The position numbers and the translations under genes were made by a program. From positions 124,001-188,000 of the forward strand of contig NZ_JNYZ01000014.1 of the NCBI RefSeq assembly GCF_000717335.1: a DNA stretch of 64,000 nt. The letters are read 5' to 3'. The notes beneath the pieces are model-generated. The model saw only the letters and a list, made by a program, of their open reading frames with translations. It did no database searches and was not told the DNA's origin. Shown here piece after piece: positions 36,777-48,537 of this stretch (position 1 is its first letter; every line of letters starts with the position of its first letter). Source of the DNA: Amycolatopsis jejuensis. Lineage in GTDB: Bacteria; Actinomycetota; Actinomycetes; Mycobacteriales; Pseudonocardiaceae.

Positions 36777-37721
36777 GTGGATGCGTTCAGCGACCTGATC
36801 CGCGGGGTCCGCGCGCACGGCTCGCTGTTCGGCAGCTCGACGCTGTCGCCGCCGTGGTCGCTGCACTTCGTCGACGGTGCGCCGCTGACCTTGTGCACGG
36901 TGCTCACCGGGTCAGGCTGGATCGTGGTCCCGGGCAGCCCGCCGGAGCGGTTGACCGCCCGCGAGACGATCATCGTCCGCGGCCCGTCGACGTTTGCCTT
37001 CCTCGACTCCCCGGACACCCCCGCCGCCCCCCTCGCCTGCGGCGAACACTGCGCCACCCCGGACCAGGGCGGCACCCGCCACCGCCTGGGCTGGGCCGAC
37101 GAGGGCCACGGCGACACGACCCTGATCGTCGGCGCGTACCCGGTGCAGGGTGCCAGCCGGGTGACCACCCTGCTGGACGCGCTGCCAGTCGTGCTGCGCG
37201 TACCGTCCGGCGGCGCCGCGGACGCCGTCCTGGACCACCTGGCCGCGGAACTCGCGATGGATACGCCAGGCCAGCAGGTCGTCCTGGACCGCCTTCTGGA
37301 CTGGATGCTGGTCTGCACCCTGCGCGATTGGTTCGACCTCCCGGGCACTTCGCCACCTTGGTGGGCGGCCCAGCGAGACCCGGTGGTCGGCGCCGCATTA
37401 CGCCTGCTGCACACCGACCCGGCCGCCCCATGGACGGTCACCACGCTGGCCGCACGCACGGGCGTCGCGAGGTCCACGCTGGCCAAACGCTTCGCGGACC
37501 TGGTAGGCGAACCCCCGATGACATACCTGACCCGCTGGCGCATGACCCTGGCGGCCGACCTCCTGACCGACCGAGACCCGGCCACGATCGCGGCGGTCGC
37601 GAGGCAGGTGGGGTACTCGGATCCGTTCGGCTTCAGCGCGGCTTTCAAGCGGGTCAGGGGAGTGAATCCGAGCGAATACCGGCGGTGCGGTGGTTTGCCG
37701 GTTGCTTCGGCGCCGGGTTGA
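36777..37721 (+). CDS. AraC-family transcriptional regulator with cupin-type sensor domain
   Basis: The 314-residue protein has an N-terminal cupin domain (PPWSLHFVDGAPLTLCTVLTG) and a C-terminal pair of AraC helix-turn-helices (TVTTLAARTGVARSTLAKRF and TIAAVARQVGYSDPFGFSAA). Relatives often control a neighbouring oxidoreductase gene; the divergent PPOX gene 81 bases away is a candidate target. GGGGGA precedes the GTG start. Confidence 0.88.
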   Translation: MDAFSDLIRGVRAHGSLFGSSTLSPPWSLHFVDGAPLTLCTVLTGSGWIVVPGSPPERLTARETIIVRGPSTFAFLDSPDTPAAPLACGEHCATPDQGGTRHRLGWADEGHGDTTLIVGAYPVQGASRVTTLLDALPVVLRVPSGGAADAVLDHLAAELAMDTPGQQVVLDRLLDWMLVCTLRDWFDLPGTSPPWWAAQRDPVVGAALRLLHTDPAAPWTVTTLAARTGVARSTLAKRFADLVGEPPMTYLTRWRMTLAADLLTDRDPATIAAVARQVGYSDPFGFSAAFKRVRGVNPSEYRRCGGLPVASAPG

Positions 37722-38645
37722 GGTCGGAGGTTCTGGGGGTCTTGCACTGCAGCATCGAGTGACCGTTCGCAGCGAGCCGGGCGGGGTTTCCTTGTGCCGC
37801 TGGGCGGACTGTTTGCGTTGGCCTTCTCTCGATGGATTGGTGATGTGTGCGGGTGCGTCCGTTTTGGCTCTGCTGCACGGCTTTCTACCCGGGATGTCTG
37901 CCGTTGGCGGATCGATCGTCTTTGCTGGGCGGGTCCTTGTTTCATTTATGCTGTTTGGCTGCTGCACCCGGGTCGCTGGTCCGGCTCGCCACCGCCAGCC
38001 TGCTCGGCCGCCGGGGTTCGGGTCGCTCGTCGAGCTCGCCTGCGCCGCCCGGCCGCCGCTCCCGGGTCGTTCGTCGGGCCCGCCCGTGCCGGTTGGACAC
38101 CGCGGCCACGCCCTGGGTGGACTGGCCCGCCCCGCTTGGCTGCCGTGTCCGCGTCGTGTCGTTCGAACCGTTCGACTCCTGCGTGCGCTCCGCGTGGCTG
38201 CTGTGTCCGCGTCGTGTCGTTCGAGCTGTTCGAGTCCTGTATGCGCTCCGCTCGGCTGTCTCGCCCACACCACTCGGCCGCTGCGTTCGCTCGACCGGCC
38301 CGTCCAAGCCGACCGGCTGCGCCGGATCCCTTCTACCCCAACGAACTCAGTCCGTTTCGACTGGCCCCACCCCGACCGTTCGGTTGCACGGCCTATGCCC
38401 GTCCACTGGTCTGCGCTTTCCGATAACCCTCCACCTGTGCCTGTCTGCGCTGGACAGCCTGGTCTACCCCGCCCGCTACCTCCCGCCGAGGCATTCCCAC
38501 ACAGGCGCCGTCCCGCCTTTTGACGGTGCCGAAACCCGGAGATTCCGCCACCGCCGAGTGAACCTCCCGGCGTGTCGCGCACGAGGGGGACTTTCGCACC
38601 CCGATCTGTTTGCCCTGCCCCGGGAATCGCCGCCAGGCTGGTCCC
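37722..38645. repeat. ~0.9 kb spacer with degenerate repeats, including a 58-bp direct repeat
   Basis: No gene is supported. The clearest structure is a 58-bp direct repeat at 38138-38195 and 38196-38253, containing GTGTCCGCGTCGTGTCGTTC in both copies, with more degenerate partial copies on each side. Open frames here give only Arg/Pro/Ser-rich translations in every phase and have no recognisable domains. Confidence 0.65.
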
Positions 38646-39533
38646 ATGGTTCTGACAGCAGTGATCGCAGCCGGGGCGGTGGTGCCCGTGCTGCTGGCGA
38701 TGATGAAGAAATCGGGCGCACCAGTCCCGGCGGCGATGGGTGTCACGGGCGCCGCAGTGGCTGTCGCCTTGGCTGCGGCGCGCGGTGACGCCGGAGCGTG
38801 GCCATGGTGGTGGCTACCGGTCCCGTGGCTGGTCTCGGTGGTCGGCATCCCGCTGGCACTGGCCGACATCCGGCACCGCCGTCTCCCGGACATCCTCACC
38901 CTGCCCGCCTACCCAGCCGTCGCCGTGGTGGTCACCCTCGCCGCATTCGGCGGCGGCGGATGGCGAATGGCCGCCGGAGCCGCCCTGGGCTGCCTCCTCT
39001 TCGGCGGTACGCACCTGATCGTCCACCACCTGACCGCCGGTGGTCTCGGCGCAGGAGACGTCAAACTGGCCGGTTCGTTCGGCGCGGTACTGGGCGCAGT
39101 CGGCGGAATGGCCCCAGCGGTCGCGGCGGTCCTGGCGGCGGTGGTGAGCCTGGTGACCATGGTGACGATGTGGCTGACCACCCGCATCCGCCTCCTCCGC
39201 AGGCCTCCACCCGAGGAGCCCTCATCAGCCGAGGCCCGACCCGCCGAGCCGTCGGCAGACCTCCCACGTGCCAATCCCTCACCCGTTGAACCCCCAGCCG
39301 ACCTCCCCACGGCCGACCCCCAGCCCGCCGCGCCTCGACCCGGCATCCGATCCGCCACCCCCGAACCCCCAGCCCAGCCGTCACCCACCGAGCTCCCACC
39401 CGCCGACCCCACCCCAACCCCGAAACAGAGCCGCGCCGGTCCGCCCCGCATCCGTATCCCGTACGGTCCGGGTCTCGTTCTCGCCACCTGGGCGTGTGCG
39501 GTCTTCCCCGGCGTCGGGAGCGGCATCACATGA
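38646..39533 (+). CDS. A24 family prepilin peptidase-like protein with Pro-rich insertion
   Basis: The 295-residue membrane aspartic protease has the two catalytic Asp motifs, LADIRHRRLPD and GAGDVKLAG, among about six hydrophobic segments. It resembles the small prepilin peptidases next to aroC in actinobacteria. Between TRIRLLRR and RIRIPYGPGLVLAT lies an insertion of roughly 85 Pro/Ala/Glu/Ser-rich residues (about 39208-39445), probably a disordered loop grown by repeat expansion. No pilin or Flp/Tad genes are in the window. ATG 38646 gives the normal N-terminus. Confidence 0.82.
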   Translation: MVLTAVIAAGAVVPVLLAMMKKSGAPVPAAMGVTGAAVAVALAAARGDAGAWPWWWLPVPWLVSVVGIPLALADIRHRRLPDILTLPAYPAVAVVVTLAAFGGGGWRMAAGAALGCLLFGGTHLIVHHLTAGGLGAGDVKLAGSFGAVLGAVGGMAPAVAAVLAAVVSLVTMVTMWLTTRIRLLRRPPPEEPSSAEARPAEPSADLPRANPSPVEPPADLPTADPQPAAPRPGIRSATPEPPAQPSPTELPPADPTPTPKQSRAGPPRIRIPYGPGLVLATWACAVFPGVGSGIT

Positions 39534-39582
39534 GGCCAGGGGCTCTGCCGCGCTGCCGGACGGGCCGTGACAGGATTGTCCG

Positions 39583-40770
39583 GTGCTGCGCTGGATCACC
39601 GCTGGAGAATCGCACGGACCTGCCCTCGCCGCTGTGCTCGAGGGCCTGCCTGCCGGGGTGGAGGTGACCACCTCGGACCTCACCGCGCAGCTCGCGCGGC
39701 GGCGGCTCGGGTTCGGCCGCAGCCCGCGGATGGGCTTCGAGACCGACCACGTGCAGTTCCTCGGCGGGGTCCGGCACGGGGTCAGCCAGGGTGGCCCGAT
39801 CGCCGTCCAGATCGAGAACGCCGAGTGGCCCAAGTGGGAGAAGGTCATGGCGGCCGACCCGGTCGACGAGGCCGAGCTCGCCGGGCTCGCCCGCAACGAG
39901 CCGCTCACCCGGCCGCGGCCGGGGCACGCCGACCTGCCCGGCATGCAGAAGTACGGCTTCGACGAGGCCCGTCCCGTTCTCGAGCGCGCCAGCGCCAGGG
40001 AGACGGCGTCGCGGACCGCGCTCGGTACCGTCGCGCGGAACTTCCTGCGGCAGCTGCTCGACGTCGAGGTGCTGAGCCACGTCGTCTCGATCGGCGGCGC
40101 CGACGCGCCCGACGGTCCGCTGCCGCAGCCGGGTGACCTCGCGGCGATCGACGAGAGTCCCGTCCGGGCGTTCTCGGCCGAGGGCACCGACGCGATGGTC
40201 GCCGAGGTCGACGCGGTCCGGAAGGCGGGCGACACCGTCGGCGGCGTGATCGAGGTCATCGCTTACGGGCTGCCGCCGGGTCTCGGGTCGCACGTGCACT
40301 GGGACCGGCGCCTCGACGCGCGGCTCGCGGGTGCGCTCATGGGCGTGCAGGCGATGAAGGGCGTCGAGGTCGGGGACGGCTTCACCACCGCTCGCCGCTG
40401 GGGCAGCCGGGCCCACGACGAGATCGACCGCGGCACCGGGCCGGTCGGCGTCACGCGCCGGTCGAACCGGGCAGGCGGGCTCGAAGGGGGTATCACCAAC
40501 GGTGAGCCACTGCGGGTGCGCGTCGCGATGAAGCCGATCTCCACCGTGCCCAAGGCACTGTCCACTGTGGACGTCCGGACCGGCGAGGCCGCGGTGGCGA
40601 TCCACCAGCGCTCCGACGTGTGCGCGGTGCCGCGCGCGGGCGTGGTGCTGGAGTCGGTGGTCGCGCTGGTGCTCGCGGACGCGGCGCTGGAGAAGTTCGG
40701 CGGCGACTCGCTCGCCGAATCCCGGCGCAACGCCCAGGCGTACCTGAAGGCTCTCGAGGAGCGCTGGTGA
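39583..40770 (+). CDS. aroC: Chorismate synthase
   Basis: The 395-residue FMN-dependent enzyme makes chorismate from EPSP. The signature segments are [40 protein letters not shown], and the C-terminal [11 protein letters not shown]. The GTG at 39583 matches the family start. It is coupled to aroK by a GTGA overlap and begins the aroC-K segment of the shikimate cluster. Confidence 0.94.
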   Translation: MLRWITAGESHGPALAAVLEGLPAGVEVTTSDLTAQLARRRLGFGRSPRMGFETDHVQFLGGVRHGVSQGGPIAVQIENAEWPKWEKVMAADPVDEAELAGLARNEPLTRPRPGHADLPGMQKYGFDEARPVLERASARETASRTALGTVARNFLRQLLDVEVLSHVVSIGGADAPDGPLPQPGDLAAIDESPVRAFSAEGTDAMVAEVDAVRKAGDTVGGVIEVIAYGLPPGLGSHVHWDRRLDARLAGALMGVQAMKGVEVGDGFTTARRWGSRAHDEIDRGTGPVGVTRRSNRAGGLEGGITNGEPLRVRVAMKPISTVPKALSTVDVRTGEAAVAIHQRSDVCAVPRAGVVLESVVALVLADAALEKFGGDSLAESRRNAQAYLKALEERW

Positions 40771-41288
40771 CCCCGCGCGCGATCGTCATCGGCCCGCCGG
40801 GCTCGGGCAAGAGCACGGTCGGCCCGCTGCTGGCCGCGGCGCTGGGCGTCGAGTTCCGCGACACCGACGCCGACATCGTCGCCCGCACCGGACGCAGCAT
40901 CTCCGACATCTTCGCCGACGACGGAGAACCAGCTTTCCGCGCGCTGGAAGAGGAAGCGGTCACCACGGCGCTCGCCGAGCACGACGGCGTCCTCTCCCTC
41001 GGCGGCGGCGCCCCGCTCACCCCCGGCACCCGGGCGCGCCTGAAGGAGCACACGGTGGTGTTCCTGAACGTCGGGCTCGCCGCCGGAGTCCAGCGCACCG
41101 GGATCTCGAGCGCACGTCCGCTGCTGGCCGGGGTCAACCCGCGCGCCACGTTCAAAGCCCTTCTCGACCAGCGCCTCCCGGTGTACCGCGAGGTGGCGAC
41201 CGTCGAGATCGAAACCGACCGCCGGACCCCGGAGGAGGTGGTCGCGGCCGCGGTCGCCGCCCTTCAGCCGGGCGGAGTGCCGGAATAG
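40767..41288 (+). CDS. aroK: Shikimate kinase
   Basis: This 173-residue kinase phosphorylates shikimate. The P-loop is GPPGSGKST, the shikimate-binding Asp is in FRDTDADIV and the GGGAPL loop is intact. The lid region is [12 protein letters not shown] 40767 overlaps the aroC stop. Confidence 0.92.
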   Translation: MTPRAIVIGPPGSGKSTVGPLLAAALGVEFRDTDADIVARTGRSISDIFADDGEPAFRALEEEAVTTALAEHDGVLSLGGGAPLTPGTRARLKEHTVVFLNVGLAAGVQRTGISSARPLLAGVNPRATFKALLDQRLPVYREVATVEIETDRRTPEEVVAAAVAALQPGGVPE

Positions 41289-43275
<1,987 letters not shown>

Positions 43276-43280
<5 letters not shown>

Positions 43281-43353
43281 GCAAACAGTCGGTACACCCG
43301 CCGGCGTAGGCAAGCGGTCGGTACACCCGCCGGCGTAGGCAAGCGGTCGGTAA
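43276..43353 (+). repeat. 29-bp tandem repeat overlapping the aroQ stop
   Basis: Units start at 43276, 43305 and 43334 (CGTAGGCAAGCGGTCGGTAC-like), the second fully matching except for two positions in the first and a truncated third. The first unit includes the aroQ TAG. There are no intervening spacers, so this is not a CRISPR array. Confidence 0.85.
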
Positions 43354-43406
43354 ATCACGGGCAGGGGTCACTCGACTGGTGGACGGGGTCGCTACACTCG
43401 GCGATC

Positions 43407-44942
43407 GTGCACCCGTTTCGTCGAGGGGGTCGGCGACCCGTGCGTCAGCTGCTCATCTTGCTGATCGCCGGGTCCGTGGCAGCGGGGGCTGCCGGGTGCA
43501 GCCAGACGCTGCCGCAGGCGGAGGGTGCCGGGCACGGCGGAATCGCCGGCGGTGCACAACCAGCCCCGCAGCAACCGCCGCGGGCCAAGGACGTCCGGCT
43601 CGGGACCGGGCCTGCCCGGCAGAGCCGCGGAGTGGTCGCCGGAGGTGCCGCGGACGCCGTCTACAACTACGGCCCCACCGTGATGGTCGAGGGCGGCCGC
43701 ACCCGCATGTGGTGGTGCAGCCAGTACGGCAGTGCACCCCCGCCGGGCGACGACATCCTCTACGCCGAGGGTCCCTCGTCCGACGGACCGTTCACCAGTC
43801 CGGGTGGCGGCGCGCCGATTGCGGTCCTGTCCGGCGCCCCCGGCGGGTTCGACGGCATGCACACGTGCGACCCGTCGGTGCTGCGCGTCGGCGGCACGTA
43901 CTTCCTGTACTACACCGGCGCCGCGGGTGACCACGCGCTCGGCAACGCGATCGGCATGGCCACCAGCCCCGACGGCATCCGCTGGACCCGCGCGAACGGC
44001 GGACAACCCATCCTCGGCCCGTCGCACGACGTCCACCGCGCCAACGTCTACGGCGCAGGCCAGCCCTCGGTCGTCTTCCTCGACGGCTGGTACTACCTCA
44101 TGTTCACCGACACCACCGGCCGCGCGGCAGGCTGGAACGGCGCCGGGCAGTTCGTGATCCGGGCGCACGACCCGGCGTTCCGCGACGGCGTGGAAGCGTT
44201 GGGGGACAAGGGATTCACCCCGGAATCCGGCACGAATGCGCCGCGCACGAGGTCCGTCGTCGACGGGTTCAGCGCGGACCTGGCGTGGGTCGGCGCGCTC
44301 GACGCCTTCGCCATCGCCCACGAAACCGCCGAAGGCACCACGATCACCTTCTGGGACCGTAATTTCACGATGCAGCCGTACCTGCCGGTGGTGATTCCCG
44401 GGCCGTGGCAGGAAGGTCCGGGTCTCGCCCGCCGCCCCGACGGGCACACGCCGACGTCGGTCGCCGATCCGTGCGGCGCAGTTCCGCTGGATGTCGTGCG
44501 CGCCACGGAAATCGGCAGCGCCAGCGCGCCCACCGGTCTGACGCACTTCGGCCTCGACCTGCACGGCGCCGACGGCTGTTCGACGCCGTCCCGCAGCACC
44601 GCGACCTTCGACGGCGTCGCAATGCCGTCGCCGGACCGCATGATCGACCTCTACCGCCGCGGCGAGCGCATTCGGATCGACCGCCGTTCGGTCGCCACGG
44701 TGCTCGCTGCCGAACTCGTCGACCGGCCGCTGCCGCACGTGCCCGACCTGCCGGTGGTGACGCGGCTGCGGTCCGGCGCCACCGTGGTGCACGCGTACGG
44801 CCGCGGTTACGGCATGGTGCTGGACGGGAAGCTCTACGGCCTGCCGGACCCGTCGATCGTGTCCCTCAACGGTTCCGGGGTGCAGGAGATCGGCCCGCAA
44901 CAGTGGGACGCCGCCGTGCGCGGGCTGCCGCTGGGCGGCTGA
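43407..44942 (+). CDS. Secreted lipoprotein with glycosidase-like beta-propeller
   Basis: The 511-residue product has a signal peptide with a lipobox (LLILLIAGSVAAGAAGC), so it is probably a membrane-anchored lipoprotein. Repeated blade-like segments, GPTVMVEGGRTRMWWCSQY, CDPSVLRVGGTYFLYYTG and QPSVVFLDGWYYLMFTD, resemble the five-bladed propellers of GH43/GH32-type enzymes. I cannot assign catalytic residues or substrate, and do not recognise the C-terminal part. It lies between aroQ and the B-4DMT gene, outside any obvious sugar operon. Confidence 0.7.
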   Translation: MHPFRRGGRRPVRQLLILLIAGSVAAGAAGCSQTLPQAEGAGHGGIAGGAQPAPQQPPRAKDVRLGTGPARQSRGVVAGGAADAVYNYGPTVMVEGGRTRMWWCSQYGSAPPPGDDILYAEGPSSDGPFTSPGGGAPIAVLSGAPGGFDGMHTCDPSVLRVGGTYFLYYTGAAGDHALGNAIGMATSPDGIRWTRANGGQPILGPSHDVHRANVYGAGQPSVVFLDGWYYLMFTDTTGRAAGWNGAGQFVIRAHDPAFRDGVEALGDKGFTPESGTNAPRTRSVVDGFSADLAWVGALDAFAIAHETAEGTTITFWDRNFTMQPYLPVVIPGPWQEGPGLARRPDGHTPTSVADPCGAVPLDVVRATEIGSASAPTGLTHFGLDLHGADGCSTPSRSTATFDGVAMPSPDRMIDLYRRGERIRIDRRSVATVLAAELVDRPLPHVPDLPVVTRLRSGATVVHAYGRGYGMVLDGKLYGLPDPSIVSLNGSGVQEIGPQQWDAAVRGLPLGG

Positions 44943-45444
44943 CCGGCGACGGCTTCCGCGGGGCGGGGCTCGGCGGCAGCTCCAGCTCACCGGACCGGCT
45001 GCCTTCGTCGTCTTCGTCCGCCACATCAGGGTCTTCGGGTTCTTCCGGCGCCGGACGGCGGATCCGGCCGCCGACGAACAGCCCCAGCCCGGCAGGTACG
45101 AGCACGAGCAGCGCCGTGAACGCCGCCCCGCCGGTGAGCGCCGCGCGCAGCTCCGAAACCCCGGTCTGGTCCACGAAAATCGCCCGGCCGATCACGTACA
45201 GGATGCCCGACCCGATCCCCGCGACCAGCGCCGCGATGAACCACGCGCGGCCGCGGTCGGGGGTACCGCGCCAGCCGTCGATCGCGCTCCAGAGCGCCGC
45301 CACGCCGACGAGCGCGGCAATGGTGAGCGAGGTGAGCAGCGTCTGGCCGGTCGGGTGGAACACGGACCACTTGGCGAGCAGCGTCATCGCGGCGGCGTGC
45401 ACGACCGCCATGACCAGCCCGCGCGTCAACCAGGCACCCAGCAT
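44866..45444 (-). CDS. Four-helix membrane protein (B-4DMT-like transporter family)
   Basis: The 192-residue protein has four hydrophobic helices in the first ~130 residues and then an acidic, Pro-rich cytoplasmic tail (PEEPEDPDVADEDDEG). Position upstream of pepQ, divergent to it, matches the small membrane protein at this locus in related actinobacteria (B-4DMT family as I recall). Its 3' end overlaps the convergent lipoprotein gene by 77 bases, so the tail's true extent deserves caution. Confidence 0.72.
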   Translation of the reverse strand: MLGAWLTRGLVMAVVHAAAMTLLAKWSVFHPTGQTLLTSLTIAALVGVAALWSAIDGWRGTPDRGRAWFIAALVAGIGSGILYVIGRAIFVDQTGVSELRAALTGGAAFTALLVLVPAGLGLFVGGRIRRPAPEEPEDPDVADEDDEGSRSGELELPPSPAPRKPSPVSRPAAARARRRPTVAGRSPAPRNR

Positions 45445-45537
45445 GGACGGAGTGTAGGCGCGGACAAGTTAACCGTCAGTAGGCTGGTTGCCTCCCGGGT
45501 GCATCGACAGCCGAAACCCGCTGGTTAAGCTGGCAGA

Positions 45538-46635
45538 GTGCCGGAAATCCACGCTCACCGCCGCGGCGCCCTCGCCACCCTGCTCCACGAGAACGGGGTC
45601 GACGCGCTGCTGGTCACCGACCTGCTCAACATCCGCTACCTCACCGGGTTCACCGGGTCGAACGCCGCGCTGCTGCTGCACTCCGGCGGCGACGCGAAGA
45701 CCGTCTTCTGCACCGACGGGCGCTATACGACGCAGTCGGAGTCCGAAGTGCCCGATCTGGAACGCGTGCTCGACCGCGCCAGCGCCCGCGCGCTCGCGTC
45801 GCGTGCGGCGGGCGAGCCTGCGACGTACGGCCGCACTGGCTTCGAGAGCCAGCACGTGAGCGTCGAGGACCACGAGACGCTCAAGGTGCGCTTCGACAAG
45901 GTGCACCTGATCCGCACGCCCGGGCTGGTCGAGCAGCTGCGGCTGGTCAAGGACGACGTCGAGGTGGCGGCTTTGCGGGCGGCGTGCGCGGCGGCCGACC
46001 GGGCGCTCGCGGACCTCCTCGAAGCCGGGGGAGTGCGGCCCGGGCGGGCCGAGCTGGAAGTGGCCCGCGACCTGGAAAACCGGATGCTGGAGCACGGATC
46101 GGGCGGTCCCGCGTTCGCGACGATCGTCGCCGCCGGGCCGAATTCCGCGATCCCGCACCACCAGCCGACCGGGGCAGAACTGCGGACCGGCGATTTCGTG
46201 AAGTTCGATTTCGGCGCGACCGTCGACGGGTACCACTCGGACATGACCCGCACGTTCGTGCTCGGCGCGCCTGCCGACTGGCAGTGGGAGATCTACGACG
46301 TCGTGTACCGCGCGCAGGAGGCCGGGATCGAGGCCGTCCTGCCCGGCGCCGAGGTGTCCGAAGTGGACGCCGAAGCCCGTTCGGTGATCGACGATGCGGG
46401 GTACGCCGAGCAGTTCACGCACGGTCTGGGGCACGGCGTCGGGCTCGAAGTGCACGAGGCGCCCAGCCTGGCCGCAACCGGCGTCGGTACACTGTCCGCC
46501 GGTATGGCGGTCACCGTCGAGCCCGGCGTTTACCTCGCGGGGCGCGGTGGCGTGCGCATCGAGGACACGCTCGTCGTGCGGGACTCCGGACCCGAACTCC
46601 TCACCCTGAGCACCAAGGACCTCGTGGCCGTCTGA
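45538..46635 (+). CDS. pepQ: Xaa-Pro peptidase (M24 family)
   Basis: This 365-residue metallopeptidase has a creatinase-like N-terminal domain and a pita-bread M24 domain. Metal ligands lie in FDFGATVDGYHSDMTRTF (two Asp), THGLGHGVGLEVHE (His), and AVTVEPGVYL and VRIEDTLVV (Glu). It precedes efp by 44 bases, the conserved actinobacterial pepQ-efp-nusB order. Confidence 0.92.
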   Translation: MPEIHAHRRGALATLLHENGVDALLVTDLLNIRYLTGFTGSNAALLLHSGGDAKTVFCTDGRYTTQSESEVPDLERVLDRASARALASRAAGEPATYGRTGFESQHVSVEDHETLKVRFDKVHLIRTPGLVEQLRLVKDDVEVAALRAACAAADRALADLLEAGGVRPGRAELEVARDLENRMLEHGSGGPAFATIVAAGPNSAIPHHQPTGAELRTGDFVKFDFGATVDGYHSDMTRTFVLGAPADWQWEIYDVVYRAQEAGIEAVLPGAEVSEVDAEARSVIDDAGYAEQFTHGLGHGVGLEVHEAPSLAATGVGTLSAGMAVTVEPGVYLAGRGGVRIEDTLVVRDSGPELLTLSTKDLVAV

Positions 46636-46679
46636 CGCGGCCGCAGACGAAGAGATCGACACAGGAGACCTGAAGACTC

Positions 46680-47243
46680 GTGGCCACCACCAACGACCTG
46701 AAGAACGGGCTCGTCCTCAACCTGGACGGGCAGCTGTGGACTGTCACCGCGTTCCAGCACGTCAAGCCGGGTAAGGGCGGTGCGTTCGTGCGCACCACGC
46801 TCAAGCACGTGCTCACCGGGAAGGTCGTCGACAAGACCTTCAACGCGGGCACCAAGGTCGACACGGCCACCGTGGACCGCCGGAACATGACCTACCTGTA
46901 CAAGGACGGGCAGGACTTCGTGTTCATGGACGGGGACACCTACGACCAGATCACCGTGCCGTCCGAGACCGTGGGCGACAACGCGAACTACCTGCTCGAG
47001 AACACCGCGGTCCAGGTCGCGGTGCACGAGAACGAGCCGCTGTACATCGAGCTGCCGACGTCGGTCGAGATCATCGTCCAGCACACCGACCCCGGCCTGC
47101 AGGGCGACCGCTCCACCGGTGGCACGAAGCCCGCGACGCTGGAGACCGGCGCGGAGATCCAGGTGCCGCTCTTCCTGTCCACCGGCGAGAAGATCAAGGT
47201 CGACACCCGCGACGGCCGGTATCTCGGCCGCGTCTCCAGCTGA
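46680..47243 (+). CDS. efp: Elongation factor P
   Basis: This 187-residue factor relieves ribosome stalling at polyproline. The three-domain fold is evident: KOW-like domain with the tip loop [12 protein letters not shown], then [17 protein letters not shown] and a C-terminal OB domain ending [11 protein letters not shown]. The many Pro-rich proteins encoded nearby would be typical clients. CAGGAGA lies upstream of the GTG start. The stop overlaps nusB by one base (TGATG). Confidence 0.94.
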   Translation: MATTNDLKNGLVLNLDGQLWTVTAFQHVKPGKGGAFVRTTLKHVLTGKVVDKTFNAGTKVDTATVDRRNMTYLYKDGQDFVFMDGDTYDQITVPSETVGDNANYLLENTAVQVAVHENEPLYIELPTSVEIIVQHTDPGLQGDRSTGGTKPATLETGAEIQVPLFLSTGEKIKVDTRDGRYLGRVSS

Positions 47244-47701
47244 TGGCGGACAAGCTCCCCCCGCACCCGAACCGCGGCGGCGCGATCAGCAGGCGGCAGG
47301 CCCGGCGCCGCGCCGTCGAGATGCTGTACGAGGCGGCCCAGCGGTCGGCCGACCCGGTCACGCTCCTGGCCGACCGGGTCGGGGCGACCGAGGTCGACCC
47401 GGTCGCGGACTACACGATCGCGGTCGTGGAGGGCGTGTCGGCCCACCGCGAGCGGATCGACGAGCTCCTCGCCGAACACTCGCAGGGCTGGACGCTGGAG
47501 CGGATGCCCCCGGTCGACCTCGCGGTCCTGCGGGTGGGCGTGTACGAAATGCTGTGGTCGGGCGACGTCCCGGACCCGGTGGCGATCGACGAAGCCGTCG
47601 GCCTCGCGAAGGAACTCTCGACGGACGATTCCCCCCGCTTCGTGAACGGGGTCCTCGGCCGCATCGGCACGATCGCCGACCGCCTGCGCGCAGTCCTGTA
47701 A
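47243..47701 (+). CDS. nusB: Transcription antitermination factor NusB
   Basis: This 152-residue all-helical protein works with NusE in rRNA antitermination. SRRQARRRAVEMLYEA at the N-terminus is the Arg-rich boxA-binding helix, and ERMPPVDLAVLRVGVYEM and PRFVNGVLGRI are family signatures. It ends the pepQ-efp-nusB run. Confidence 0.92.
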   Translation: MADKLPPHPNRGGAISRRQARRRAVEMLYEAAQRSADPVTLLADRVGATEVDPVADYTIAVVEGVSAHRERIDELLAEHSQGWTLERMPPVDLAVLRVGVYEMLWSGDVPDPVAIDEAVGLAKELSTDDSPRFVNGVLGRIGTIADRLRAVL

Positions 47702-48537
47702 CCCGGCCGGGGTCGCGCCGCCACCTGAATGGCCGCACCCGATCGGGTCATCGATCCCTTCGCGGCTTCCGGAGCGAGGGGGACCGCCGCGCCGAGTTGA
47801 TCACCGAGCGGAATCGAAATCGGGCAAAAGGCGCGGTTTGTCGCCGGGAGTGGCCACTGGGGTGGCGGGGCCGGGCGAGCTCATCCGGGTTGGGTACCGG
47901 GTGGGTGAGGGTCCGGCCCTGGCGCGGTGAACGTGCTGTTGATGTGCTGCGGGGCAATGGTTTCCGGGTGACGGCGGGACTGCGTCGCCGACGTGACTGC
48001 TGGCCACGGCCGATGGGCGTGGCGCGTCTACGGCGGTCATGCAATGGACGACGGCGGTTCGTTCCGGGCAGTGGATTCCGGGAGTTCGCTTCGGGTGCCG
48101 TCGCGATACGGGGGATCGGGCGGGCTCCGGGTCTGCGCAGGTCAGTTGATCGCCGGTCGGGCCGCGGTCCGAGGGGCTCGCCCGCTTTCACCTCGAGCGG
48201 CGGATTCGCTCGTTCCGGCCGTTCAACCCCGTCCCCACGGGTTGGCCCGGTTCGCCGGTGGCGGCTTCGTCCCCATGCCAGCCGCTCGACCCGAACCCGT
48301 CCCCACGGGCAGGCCCAGTCCGCCGGTAGCGGCATCGCCCCCAGGTCAGCCGCTCAGCCCCAGCTCATCCGGCCGAACCGGACCCGTCAAACCGCGCCGG
48401 ACCCCGGCGCCAACTCGGGCGCCGACTCGGATGTCAGCAGTGCCGACCCCACGCACCCCCGAGGCGTGGCGGGCGTTCCGGTGTCCCTGGACCCGGCACC
48501 GGGGAACGCCCACCACGTCGCGCGTGGCCGTGCGGCA
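47702..48537. repeat. ~0.84 kb spacer with a 68-bp direct repeat
   Basis: No gene is supported between nusB and bldD. A 68-bp direct repeat is visible with GTCCCCACGGG at 48231 and again at 48299, each followed by a CCGCCGGT-GCGGC and CAGCCGCTC segment. The rest is composition-driven open frames without domains. Confidence 0.65.

Noticed and set aside
37722-38645. Arg/Pro/Ser-rich open frames in the spacer before the prepilin peptidase gene
   Set aside because: All phases on both strands are similarly open, none has a ribosome binding site with a domain-like translation, and the region is repeat-derived.
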